From Epiperipatus broadwayi (lineage: Eukaryota > Onychophora > Udeonychophora > Euonychophora > Peripatidae), in assembly GCA_028023455.1 (NCBI GenBank), contig JAQFVV010006232.1, positions 806,001 through 870,000 on the forward strand: a stretch of 64,000 nt of DNA, read 5' to 3'. This document shows, piece by piece, positions 37,353 through 47,904 of this stretch. Both the position numbers and the translations under genes were made by a program. The notes under the pieces are model-generated. The model saw only the letters and a list, made by a program, of their open reading frames with translations. It did not search any database and was not told where the DNA came from. How positions within the stretch are numbered: the first letter of the stretch is position 1; each line of letters opens with the position of its first letter.

Positions 37353-37648
37353 AAAGACAACAGTCTGTAGAAATTTCATATACTTATCTATGAGGTTCCT
37401 CCTGATTTCTCCACTTTTTCCTAAGAGAAAAGTTGAATAGTGTTTCCATACATTATGTATAATCACACTAGGTTGATTTATGGGATTGTTTGCCAATTGT
37501 CATGTGAGCAGCTTTTTTAAATTTTCTTCTTTGCACCTTTTCTTCTTTATCCAATATTTTTGTATTTTCCCACTTGAACATATGTTCATTGGCATATAGA
37601 TGGTCTGCTACCTAAGATACCTCTGTTTTCTCTGTTTTAATCATCAGT

Positions 37649-37870
37649 TTGTGTAAATGTGAATATGGAAGGACATATATTGGTGAAACCAGTTACTGCA
37701 TTAAAAAGTGCTTACAAGAACACAAACTGATTATTAGAAGAGAGAAAACAGATGTGTCTAAGGTAACACACCATGTATGTGCAATGAACATATGTTCAAT
37801 TGGGAAAATAGAAAAATATTGGATAGAGAAAAAAAGGTATAAAGAAAATTTAAAGAAGCTGCTCACATGA
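37649..37870 (+). pseudogene. GIY-YIG endonuclease fragment of a PLE
   Basis: An open frame of 73 codons reads MCKCEYGRTYIGETSYC, then IKKCLQEHK, then a region ending YWIEKKRYKENLKKLL. TYIGET is the YIG half of the GIY-YIG nuclease and the following Arg/Lys-rich helix with EH is typical of PLE endonucleases. The GIY half and the RT are missing upstream, and the catalytic Arg of the helix (usually R...EH) appears as KKCLQEH. It is a truncated, non-functional fragment; its 3' half is also present inverted in the left arm. Confidence 0.75.
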
Positions 37871-38015
37871 CAACAGCAAAAATCTCATAAGCCAACCTAG
37901 TGTGACTATATATAATGTATGGAAAGCGTAATCAACTTTCCTCTTAGAAAAAAGTGGAGAAATCAGGAGGAACCTCATAGATAAGTATATGAAATTTCTA
38001 CAGACTATTGCCTTT

Positions 38016-38095
38016 GGCAGGATGACTCAGTTGGTTAGACTGTTATCTTAAAATTCAATTCTCAAGAGTCTAAGGGTTCAAGTTCAAATCCCATG
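38016..38095 (+). repeat. tRNA-like block in the right PLE arm
   Basis: GGCAGGATGACTCAGTTGG then TTAGACTGTTATCTT resembles an acceptor plus D-arm (A-box-like), and GGTTCAAGTTCAAATCCC contains a B-box-like GTTCAAATCCC. Together they could form an internal RNA polymerase III promoter of the kind found in tRNA-derived SINEs. It could also be a SINE captured by the PLE. No full cloverleaf, so not a tRNA gene. Confidence 0.55.
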
Positions 38096-38123
38096 TTAGT
38101 GCTGTTAATGGTGAGACAAGCAA

Positions 38124-38166
38124 CACCTGAAGAAGAGGGGAGATAATATCTCTTGAAACATTGTGC
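38124..38166 (+). ncRNA. Hammerhead-like motif in the PLE arm
   Basis: CTGAAGA, a hairpin (AGAGG...TCTCTT) and GAAAC follow each other as in a hammerhead core. The left arm version on the minus strand (near 37225) has the cleaner stem AGAGG...CCTCT. The base at the expected cleavage position is G (GTG), which the ribozyme does not use, so activity is doubtful. Confidence 0.35.
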
Positions 38167-38475
38167 ATATACGAACCTGTTTGATGTGCTATTACTAACA
38201 GTTGAATGTATTTGGAATATTTAAATACAGTTAAATTTTTCTAAAGACATTCACTACATATATTAAATGATGGAAATAGTCCATTATAAATATACAACAA
38301 GAATTGCTATTCACCTTGAAGTATTTTCTTTTTTAATTTATGACCTATGTCAATATTTTCTGGCTTTTCAATAATGATTGATTGATTGGATGAGGTGGGA
38401 GGTCCCAAGTTCTTCAGATAGAGTAATTTTCTTTCTACTCAGCCATTATTTGGTAATACCAACTCCACATAATGT

Positions 38476-39160
38476 TTTTTAATTTTTTCAGATAAAACAA
38501 AATGAGAAAAATTTTATGAGAATAAATTTGTTAATTCTTTTCTCCTCAATTGTCAACAATAGTCACTATAGAAATTAGCATGATCTCTTCTTTTGTTACC
38601 CATGGTTGCTGTAGTACCTGGCTTATGTTTTTATGAGACATATTGCCTGTAATTATATTGTTTATGTATCTATCAATTTACCAAAAGGCATCTTTATACT
38701 ACACAATTGTAAAAAAATACATACACACATAAATGTTCTACATATAAATGGGAGAGTTTATAATAATAATAAAAAGAGATTTGTTGATATGTTACAAATT
38801 CTCTTTTTTTCCCTTCTTAATAAACAAACTATATCTTTGCACCGCATACAATCATCTGTCCTGCCATCTTTCATAATCAAGAATAACAAGTACAGAAGCT
38901 AGGATATAACAAGTAAAGGTATTTTAATAATAAACAAATTATTTTTACACATTAATGTGTAAATAAAAGTATAAATTGGTTATAATTTTACAAAAATATA
39001 GATATTAAAATCACATGAAGATAATAAATAAAGGAAATGAAAAACCATAACAATTTTCCATGTCAGTTTTAAAAAAAATATTTTGATATTTTCTGGCATT
39101 GCTAATTTTATATAAAAAAAATGTAAACTAAAATAAAAATATTCACTATCCATCTTTTAA
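38476..39160. other. AT-rich DNA without recognisable genes
   Basis: The 89-codon ORF at 38633-38902 has no motif I recognise and a background-like composition. Confidence 0.5.
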
Positions 39161-40762
39161 CTGAAATACAGGTTTATTATATACCTGTGTCCAAATATAT
39201 GTAATTATATAGGGTATATGAGCACAGACTTTCCCACAACCCACCACTCTCCACTCTATCTAATAACACTGATACACCCAAACACATATATGTTGAAAAT
39301 AATCACCAATATACCTATTTCATGCTAAACCAGCAATCATCAGTTGGTCCAGATTATCATCTCCACACATATATACTATAAGTGCTCAGATATATATTAA
39401 AATAGACAATCCTCATACTTTAATGGACAGGCTTCAATCTACTCCACATTTCAACTCTTCAACCGTCCATCCAATTGAAAATCTGATGATAGAATGCTAG
39501 AAGGCCACCCTGAGGTTGAGATTCTTGTCACACCCATGTTGACCTAAGGCCAATATGAATCCCACATGTACAGGACATAATCCATTTAATATATATGCAA
39601 GGATGGGCAGACATCTCTACAATGTAATAACTGAAACACGGGCTTATTATATACATGTGTCTAAATATATGTAATATATAGGATATATGAGCACAGACTT
39701 TCACACAACCCACCACTCTCCACTCTATCTAATAACTCTGATATACCCAAACACATATATGTTGAAAAGATAAATAATCACCAATATACATATTTCATGC
39801 TAAACCAGCAATCATCAGTTGGTCCAGATTATCATCTCCACACATATATACTATAAGTGCTCAAATATATATTAAGATATTTCAGTTATTACCTTGTAGA
39901 GATGTCTGCCCATCCTTGCATATGTATTAAATGGATTATGTCATGTACATGTGGGGTTCAGATTGACCTGAGGTCAACATGGGTGTGACAAGAATCTTGG
40001 TCTCAGGGTGGCCTTCGAGCATTCCATCATCAGACTTTCAATTGGATGGACGGTTGAAGAGTTGGAGTGTGGAGTAGATTGAAGCCTGTCCATTAAAGTA
40101 TGAGGATTGACTTTCTTAATATATATCTGAGCACTTATAGTATGTATGTGTGAAGATGATAATCTGGACCAACTGATGATTGCTGGTTTAGCATGAAATA
40201 AGTATGTTGGTGATTATTTATCTTTTCAACATATATGTGTTTGGGTGTATCAGTGTTATTAGATAGAGTGGAGAGTAGTGGATTGTGTGAAAGTCTGTGC
40301 TCATATACCCTATATATTACATATATTTAGACACAGGTATATAATAAGCCTGTGTTTCAGTTATTACATTGTAGAGATATCTGCCCATTCTTGCATATGT
40401 TATAAATGGAATATGTCCTGTACATGTGGGGTTCAGATTGACTTTAGGTCAACATGAATGTGACAAGAATCTCAGCCTCAGGGTGGCCTTCGAGCATTTC
40501 CATCATCAGATTTTCAATTGGACGGATGGCTGAAGAATTGGAGTGTGGAGTAGATTGAAGCCTGTCCATTAAAGTATGAGGATTGTCTTTCTTAATATAT
40601 ATCTGAGCATTTATAGTATATATGTGTGGAGATGATAATCTGGACCATCTGATGATTGCTGGTATGATTATTTATCTTTTCAACATATATGTGTTTGGGT
40701 GTATCAGTGTTATTAGATAGAGTGGAGAGTGGTGAGTTGTGTGAAAGTCTGTGCTCATATAC
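39161..40762. repeat. Tandem plus inverted array of a 470-base unit
   Basis: Unit 1 (39161-39630) and a partial unit 2 (39631-39880) run forward. Then two units (39881-40355 and a partial one at 40356-40762) run in reverse complement. Periods are 470 and 475 bases. Landmarks include GGGCAGACATCTCTACAA, AGGCTTCAATCTACTCCACA and ACCAGCAATCATCAGTTGG. The centre of symmetry is near 39880, where GATATTTCAG joins the two orientations. A PLE 3' end follows immediately (40.9 kb), so these may be PLE terminal repeats. No ORF within is credible. Confidence 0.8.
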
Positions 40763-40859
40763 CTTCTGTCCCAGTGCTTAAGATCTGATTGGCTGTTGGT
40801 AGTCATAAGCGCTTGAGAAATTTGCACTCTCTCAGTTTAATATCCATCTTTTATAAATA

Positions 40860-41780
40860 CTTTAAACATGGTGCAATTAAAAAAGAGGAAACCTTTTTTT
40901 GTTTGTTAGAAAGTGAGATTAAAGCATGAGTGTTTTATAAAAGATTATCCTAGAGGTATTATTAAACATTTACTTTCTAATAAAAATATTGATAAAATAG
41001 AATAAGATTAAGAATAAGAATAAAAGAAAGGTAATTTATATTGGTTTCAATTTATCCAAAGATTTGTTTGTTAAAGTTAGAAAATTATTTAAAATGATTA
41101 ATAAGAAATATAATGTTTTCATTTATTCAGTTTATAAAAAGAAAAAAAGTTTAAATTTTTTTAATTAATAATAATAGAGAATGTAATAATTTAGAGATTA
41201 TGAATTCAGTTTACATAATAAAATGTTTGAATTCTTTTTAAAAAGAATGTAGAGATGATGGGATTACAAAAAAATAAATTAGAAACTAGATTAAAACATC
41301 ATTTAAGTGATAAAAATTCTGCTATTTACAATCATATAAATAAATTTAAGCATAAAAATTTTGAAATAAAACTTTTAGAATGTATAAAATCATACCATGA
41401 AAGAATGATAAAACAAGGAATTTACACAATGAAATTAAACCTGAATTAAACAGGATGTTAACAGAAAAAATAATAATAATAGGTTTGTTAATCAAATGTT
41501 TTTAAGGCATTTTTTTTTGGATGAGTATATAAATGTAAAAAAAAATTGATTAAGTTAAGTTGCTTGTAATAGAAAAGTTTAATATTTGTTAGTATTTTTG
41601 AATTTGTTTGGAATATGTGATATATATTATTATATATTTGTATTTTTATTTTTTAGTATTCCTTGAAAAAGACTATAAAATAGTCAAAACAGTGTATGTA
41701 TTTTATTTTTATTATAGTTATATAAAAACAAGTTTTAAAAGAAGTTTGTTGTATTCAATGACATATATTGTAATTATTGT
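40860..41780 (+). pseudogene. PLE 3' part with GIY-YIG remnant
   Basis: Frames read NFSKDLFVKVRKLFKMINKK near 41050, resembling the linker before the endonuclease, then MNSVYIIKCLNSF near 41200, a GIY half. The open frame at 41255-41449 follows: LQKNKLETRLKHHLSDKNSA then IYNHINKFKHKNFEIKLLE, the rest of the nuclease with the TRLKHHL helix. The YIG motif falls at a frame break. The 3' region (41655-41780) has CTTGAAAAAGACTA, a loop and TAGTCAAAAC, a degenerate relative of the CUGANGA-hairpin-GAAAC motif. Clearly non-functional. Confidence 0.65.
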
Positions 41781-41899
41781 AAAGATGCACCCATCTAACC
41801 TTTACAAATTTCCCTAACTAACACAAAAAACCATATATATAATCTTCAATACCAAAGGGAAATGACACAACACCTTAACAAAACATCACTGTATCTCCC

Positions 41900-42450
41900 C
41901 ATTTGACTTGTCAAGAATAACTTTAAAATTTAACCAAATTGAATTAAATGACAACAACAACACCCCAAAAGAAAATCAGTATAATACTGTGGCAATGTAA
42001 ATGGATTCATCCCTATGAGTTACTCAAAATGCACATAAAAATTTCTTTTCAAAACATAGCACAATGCCAAATGCCATACACAGGATGAAACATCTGTAAT
42101 CCTCTTGTGAGAAAAAAAATTCTGATAGTTATCATAGGGCAATGTTTAACCATCATTATAGTTACATTAGTATCTTTCAAGTCTTTCAAGGACATTGGAA
42201 CATATTCTCTGAGGAGAGAAAGATGAATGAAGACAGGTTTGGGCTAAAGCATATATTGGCCTGAGACTTTGAGCATTATAAGTTCTCTTTAGCCCATCTG
42301 ATGTATCAATAATATAAACATTCAATCCAATCCTTTTTTAATCATGTAAGGTACTTCATAGAAATTGGAAAACTTTTTAAATTTATGTTCCTGTGGGTGA
42401 CTAGCATGGGGTTTATGACCCATTACCAAAGATAGGGACTAACATCCAAT
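41900..42450 (-). pseudogene. Possible LTR-retrotransposon integrase tail, degraded
   Basis: On the minus strand the broken frames give FYEVPYMIKK, then VYIIDTSDGLKRTYNAQSLR. This resembles the C-terminal end of an integrase (W-GPY-v--r------Y-i---dG--r-v-n---Lr). GPY has become EVPY, the match is short and several frame breaks are required. It could be chance or another element. Confidence 0.3.
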
Positions 42451-43119
42451 AATTTGCCTTTTAGTCCTTTACCAACTACTCAATTTTTACTAATCCAAAA
42501 CTAACCTATCCAGTGCAAAATTAATTATAATAATAACAATTGTTTCAACTATAACAACCCAAGGAGCAAGGATTTACAATCTCATAATATTCCCTCACAA
42601 TAAAACATGAGGTTACAAAGGATTTATTGAAAGAGAAAAATTGGTATTAATGTGGTGCAGCTGATTTCAAATTTGACCTTGAATGGGTAAGTGAAAAATA
42701 AGTGATGATACCACATCCTTTATATAACTCAAGAATAAAACAGTTAACTTTTACAAGATTTGAAAATATAGATTCTATGTAATAGATCAAAGTTTTATTG
42801 TGAATAACTCCTTCTAATCTCTTTTTCATTCACATCCTATCATTATACTTTCTTTCAATTTTGTCTTGGAAGGATATTTATGAAACAGGTCTAAAACATC
42901 ACACCAATGATATGAATTCCCATCAGGATATCTATACTTTAGTCCAGTCAAAAATATGCCTTCTACATATCATACTAAGTTATAATAATCCTGTTCTTTA
43001 TGAAGTCTCACAGCTTGCATAAATTGTCACATTCAGATAAAACTCCCTAATCTTAAACTTTGTATTCTCATATATCATCATTGTTTTGCTTTTCAAATAG
43101 TTCATTACAATTATATATA
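42451..43119. other. AT-rich DNA without recognisable genes
   Basis: The minus-strand ORF at 42647-42829 has no motif; nothing else seen. Confidence 0.5.
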
Positions 43120-43121
43120 TA

Positions 43122-44281
43122 CACCTGGGTCTCATTTTAAGTGGATTATTTTAATGCAATTTTGAAGTTATGCGATTCATGTTTCTTCTTAATATCTTTT
43201 TATGCAGATTTTTTTATGCGATAATGAAATTCACATTTCACTATATTTATTAGATATCAAGAAATTTAAATTATTAATAACTTATTTTGAATTGATATAC
43301 TTTTTTTTTTTAAAAATATAACATTATATTAACATCTAACATGAATATGGCCTGAAGCTATATTTAGAATCTTAGCTTCTATGTAAATAACCTACTTATA
43401 CTAATAAGTAAATACTAATAATAGATTTATACTTATGTATAAACATATCACAATAAATATTCAAAAATTTTAAACTTTTAAAACATATTTTGTTAGATAT
43501 AACAGAAATAAATATTCTTTTAGATTTTTACAATAATGATAATGTATAATCTTTTTGTTTTGATTGTGATCTCATTTTTTTAATATAGAAACAAAATGTA
43601 AACATTTAAAATTTATTTCAGTAGTAAACAAAAAAGACAAATTTATTGTTTTTTTGATAAGTAAAAATTAGTTAATCATAGATTTTACATTGATGTGGGA
43701 GACAAAGAAAAACATCAGAAAATTGCTGAAATCTGAGTTTCCTGCAATGAACAACCTCTTAAATTCCAACAAGAGCTAAATAGTTATATGTCAGGATATT
43801 GCACGCTTTATAAACAATTAGTAAAATCATTATCTCAAAGTTTAATCACCGATTACATTGTCGACAGAAAACCATTAACATAGCACAAGACTGAAAGTGG
43901 TGCTAGTTGTACTTCCTCTTGTGATAAATCTGATTTCTTACCAGTTTACAAATGAATGCATATTGTCAAATAGGGTAATGATTAAAATATGTATGAAAAA
44001 ATGTAAAATTAAATACTGTAGTTAATAAAAAATATAAAAAAAGTTTGTCATATTAATTTTTTTCAAATATTTGAAATTTTTTACTAGTCATACTTTATTT
44101 CCTTATTTTTTTAATGCAAATTTTAAAGTAATTTTTTCTTATTGCTTTGCTTTTATGTGATTTCTGAAAGTTACAAAACCTATCCCCCATATTTCAAGGT
44201 AAGTTAAGTCTATTTTTGTGTGATTTTTTTAATGCGAGTTTTCTGCGGAACATATCTACCGCATAAAATGAGACCCAGATG
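43122..44281. mobile_element. Non-autonomous DNA transposon with TA target sites
   Basis: The left end CACCTGGGTCTCATTTTA and right end, read inward, CATCTGGGTCTCATTTTA match in 17 of 18 bases. Both are bordered outside by TA (43120-43121 and 44282-44283). Further in, AATGCRA-type text near both ends extends the similarity. A TA duplication with short terminal repeats suggests the Tc1/mariner superfamily, but there is no transposase frame in the 1160 bases. The terminal repeats are still close to each other, so it is not very old. Confidence 0.65.
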
Positions 44282-44310
44282 TACTTATATAAAAACCTTT
44301 CACATTTAAT

Positions 44311-44571
44311 TCACATACATATTAAATGCAAACTTTTTATAAAAAATATCATTTCATGCAACAAATGAGCATACTCTTTAGCTTTACAATTTTTTATATC
44401 AAAGTTAAGATTATTACATTCAAGACCATTATATAAAGACAACTTGCTGAGACCTTTTTGATTTATCATGGCACTTTCCTCTAAATACAGTTTGGTTACA
44501 TATTTCTCACAAAATTTAGTGTCAGGTAGCAACTTTGTGTTTTCCCCTTTTTTAAACTCTCTCTCTGCCAC
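44311..44571 (-). CDS. Unrecognised 86-codon ORF, doubtful
   Basis: The frame begins MAEREFKKGENTKLLPD and includes ECNNLNFDIKNCKAKEYAHL. The amino-acid mix looks more protein-like than most short ORFs here (few Ile/Phe/Lys runs). It sits 30 bases beyond the DNA transposon and shares the minus strand with the ORF at 44684-44989, so both may be pieces of one decayed gene or element. No family recognised. Confidence 0.25.
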   Translation of the reverse strand: MAEREFKKGENTKLLPDTKFCEKYVTKLYLEESAMINQKGLSKLSLYNGLECNNLNFDIKNCKAKEYAHLLHEMIFFIKSLHLICM

Positions 44572-44683
44572 TAAAGTTTACCACTTTGTAGCCATGCATT
44601 TCATGGTAATAAGACTACTTAGATTCTAAATTTCTTGCAGAAAAGCCATTAGTTTGCAATTATTAATCAAACACTGTAGATCT

Positions 44684-44989
44684 TTACCTAGAAAAAAGCT
44701 TATCACTATCCATTTCATCCTCATTTCTTCCAAACTCAAATTTACCACTTAATATCTTTGAGACTGTGATTTGTAACTTCTTTGTGTCTCTATCTAAATT
44801 GATCATCATTTGACTGAATGCCTTAAGTTCTTGTCTGGATGTGATGACTTCAGCTCTATACACTTTTAAACTAGTGTCACATTTGTTTCCTAACCCATTA
44901 TATTTACTATGTATTACTGTCTTTAACTTGGAAGAATTACTAACTATATTGGCATTGACTGCTTTTAATTCAGTAGAGTTAGCCTTCAA
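44684..44989 (-). CDS. Unrecognised 101-codon ORF, coiled-coil-like, doubtful
   Basis: The frame begins MKANSTELKAVNANIVSNSS and contains SRQELKAFSQMMINLDRDTK then KLQITVSKILSGKFEFGRNE. Spacing of Leu, Ile and Val suggests a helical, perhaps coiled-coil, segment. It could be upstream of the ORF at 44311-44571 in the same decayed gene, because the minus-strand DNA between them has stops but similar composition. No function can be given. Confidence 0.3.
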   Translation of the reverse strand: MKANSTELKAVNANIVSNSSKLKTVIHSKYNGLGNKCDTSLKVYRAEVITSRQELKAFSQMMINLDRDTKKLQITVSKILSGKFEFGRNEDEMDSDKLFSR

Positions 44990-45128
44990 CTAATTTCTAA
45001 CTTTTTTCATCATGTTCATTAGGTTATACAAGTGAACCCTAGACACTCCTGACTTTCTATTAGCATTCTCTATAATACTTATGCTAAAGTTAGTCTATTA
45101 CAATACACATATAATAATAATAAAAATT

Positions 45129-45314
45129 AACATACATTTTAGAATAGATTTACATAACTACCTGAGGCTTGTTACATTTGAATATATTCAAAAAATATAT
45201 ATTTGTCACACTGAGCATACAAACATACATTTTAGAATAGATTTACATAACTACCTGAGGCTTGTTACATTTGCATATATTCAAAAAATATATATTTGTC
45301 ACACTGAGCATACA
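45129..45314. repeat. 93-base tandem duplication, two copies
   Basis: AACATACATTTTAGAATAG, later ACTACCTGAGGCTTGTTACA, then TTTGTCACACTGAGCATACA occurs twice head to tail with only one or two differences, so it is recent. The 78-codon ORF across it owes its length to the duplication. Confidence 0.9.
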
Positions 45315-45938
45315 TAAAATTGAGGAAATACAGATCCCTATAAACAATGTTTTGCCCTTGCCTTGAAGATCAAACTCTCCATTTTGGTAAAATCATACTC
45401 TTCTTTGCCATTTTAAAGCACCACTTAAATATTATTAATGTCATCGCAATAAGAAAACATTACTATTATGCTATCGGCACATCAAACCACATATATAACT
45501 TATTGGGTCACAAAAAATTAACCATAATACATTTAAATTCAAAGCAATATTGAGATTTAAAATTTGAATGCCCATGGCTCAAAATTCCTGATTCTAGTAG
45601 CAAAACATAAAATGAGCTCAAAATATTTATATAAGCCATGCACAGGCAAACCAAATTTATATAATATATTTATCACTCCTCCCACATAAAAATGATTCTC
45701 ACTTATTGGCTTTATAATTTGGGTATTATTTCTAGACCTATTATATATCTAACCCTTGTTATTAATAAACTTTGCATAAGTCAAAAAAATTCTATACTCT
45801 TGTGAAACATATGTGATCTCAATACCAGTTACTTGATCACTTTTGGGCCTGTAGTTGGTCATGCCAAATGTAATGGTACATGATTGGGCTGATCAAAGCT
45901 GGCTAACTCTACAAATGCCCCACAGTTTTGGGCAGCAA

Positions 45939-47880
45939 AATGTAATGATACATAATGAATGTGTGGAGGTCTGCCTAATTCAATGAAAGGTTTCTTGTGT
46001 TCCATAGATTTGAGGCCTTAATATAATGATACACAGAGCATGTGTATGATAGAGACAGGCTTTGTGATGCTTCCATAGACCTACTAATCAACATGTAATA
46101 AGCTTGATGTTATAATCTCCCTCAATGTCATAAATAATCTTCTCTCAAGATTTAGTATTACAACAACTCATGAGAGACAAATACCTGCTGAGTTATAAAC
46201 CAGACAGAAAGGAAATATTTTATTGAATCTAATTTATATCTACTAACAGCCAGTTATAGATGATACACATAATATTCTGAAATTTCTAATAGGTAATAAG
46301 GTCATCAACAATTTCTGTTTAGACAAGCAATGGTAGTATTTGAATACTCTCAGGAAAAAAGGATAAAATTTCCAGTATGGAGTATTGCATAATAATAACA
46401 TATTCATAAGTATAAAACAAAATTAAATAAATAAATAACTCACAAAACCATTTAAGTAAAATAATTGATGCATCTTTATTCACAATATGGATATTTGCTT
46501 TCTTTTAAATGGCAACAATAATAATAGTATCACAAAGTACAAATTTATGTCTTTGTAATTCTTCTCACTTGACTTTATTACTGTTTAACTTCAGAGTATT
46601 TATTAGCAATATCTATTAAACTATGACTATGTTCATATGAAAATCATCTAAATTTGATAAAGGTAAAATGCCATGGGGACTAACAACAACAATAATGTTT
46701 TATTACAATTAAATGGTTGAGTGTCATAGATACGTTTTAAAGGTAAAAACGATATTAGTTTCATAATCAAAAATCATAAGTATCAGTATTCTCTTCATAT
46801 CAATGTAAACTAACATCTCTTTAAATATGAACATAAATCTTAAAAGAAACTCCTCTTTCAATATGAATATGAATCTCCTGGATTATATTTTTCTTCAAAG
46901 AGTCAAAGGTGAACCTCTAAATTGCTCATTTACAAGACTTTACATTGCAATATAAGAGACCATACATAAATATTTATTCAGCTATATCATGATTACTTTT
47001 GAGATTCCACTAAAAAGTCATCACCATGTTACAATAACTTTAATTTATATTCCCTTGAGCTAGCTCTCATGAATGGTAAAGGGAATGCTGAATCACAGAT
47101 TTATAATTATGCCACATAATATATACACTGCTAATACAAGAAATTACTCTATCAAACATATCTTATGATTGAATTGTAAACAAAGAAAATTAGTTAAATT
47201 TCAATACCCCTAATGATATATTATACATAAGCGTTTAGATAATCTTCACAAAAATACTCTTAATAAATGAATGTCAAATATTCATTAAGTAATAATTATA
47301 CGCCGCGAGTATTAGACGGTGTATCGAACACAGAAAAAAAAAAAGGATAAATAACTAGTACATTATTGTTTTTTCAGAAAAAAAAAAGGTTTTAAAAATG
47401 AAAACATATGCACTTAAAAAAATATTAATAAGCAAATAAATTATCATTTAGCTTTTTTTTTTTCAATAATAAACTTCCTTTTGAAGATCGATAGCCATTT
47501 GTGGTATCAATGTCTATCACTAATCAAATCCGTTCAACATGGCTGTCGAATCGTGATGGTGAATGAACAAACCTTGCAACTATTTAAAATTGATTTTTTC
47601 AGAGTATCCTTTTTTTGGTTAAGCCCAGATAACTTAGTGGGAAGATGGCAAAGTTAATTCAGAAACTTTTATATATTTCTCAAATTAATTTCGTGACAAG
47701 AAAAGCTATTCTTTTTGAAGTATTATCTTTTATTCCTTTCTTTTCTAATGTATGCTCTATTACAATGTTTTCTGGCTTTCCAATGGAGATTGATTTGAAA
47801 TGGAGGAGGTGGGAAGTCCCAAGTTCCTCAGATAATAATTTTCTCTCTACCAGCCATTCTATGGTAATACCAACTCCAAT
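45939..47880. repeat. Copy B of the 1.94-kb dispersed repeat, uninterrupted
   Basis: Co-linear with 35288-38475 minus the PLE insertion. Near its right end a minus-strand frame (47904-47680) reads GVGITIEWLVERKLLSEELG then KSISIGKPENIVIEHTLEKK. This looks protein-like, but the equivalent frame in copy A is broken, and I do not recognise it. The repeat may be a decayed mobile element or an old segmental duplication. Confidence 0.75.
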
Positions 47881-47904
47881 GTAGAAGTGGGCCTTTTTTT
47901 CCAC

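Larger units (their letters stand above)
37052..38297. mobile_element. Hairpin-shaped Penelope-like insertion
   Basis: The 1246-base insertion is almost all one inverted repeat: arms of about 540 bases (37052-37600 and 37750-38297) around a short unique centre. Each arm holds, from the centre outwards, the end of a GIY-YIG coding region, a 3' untranslated block, a tRNA-like block, a hammerhead-like block and a terminal AT-rich block. The left arm is the minus-strand version. Inverted duplication of the 3' end is known for PLEs. Here hardly anything except the duplicated 3' end was kept. Confidence 0.75.
35288..38475. repeat. Copy A of a 1.94-kb dispersed repeat, interrupted
   Basis: Co-linear with 45939-47880 in the same orientation. 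Shared landmarks include TTGAGGCCTTAATATAATGATAC, AATATTTTATTGAATCTAATTT, ATCATCTA, GATAACTTAGTGGGAAGATGGCAAAGTT and TGGTAATACCAACTCCA. Copy A carries an extra 1.25-kb insertion at 37052-38297. Without it the lengths agree (about 1.93 and 1.94 kb). No transposase, LTR or tail is visible, so the class is unknown. Confidence 0.75.

Noticed and set aside
39481-39540. CTGATGA in the 470-base unit as a possible hammerhead
   Set aside because: It is followed by GAAGG, not GAAA, with no usable helix II, helix III or cleavage triplet. Only the seven-base box matches.
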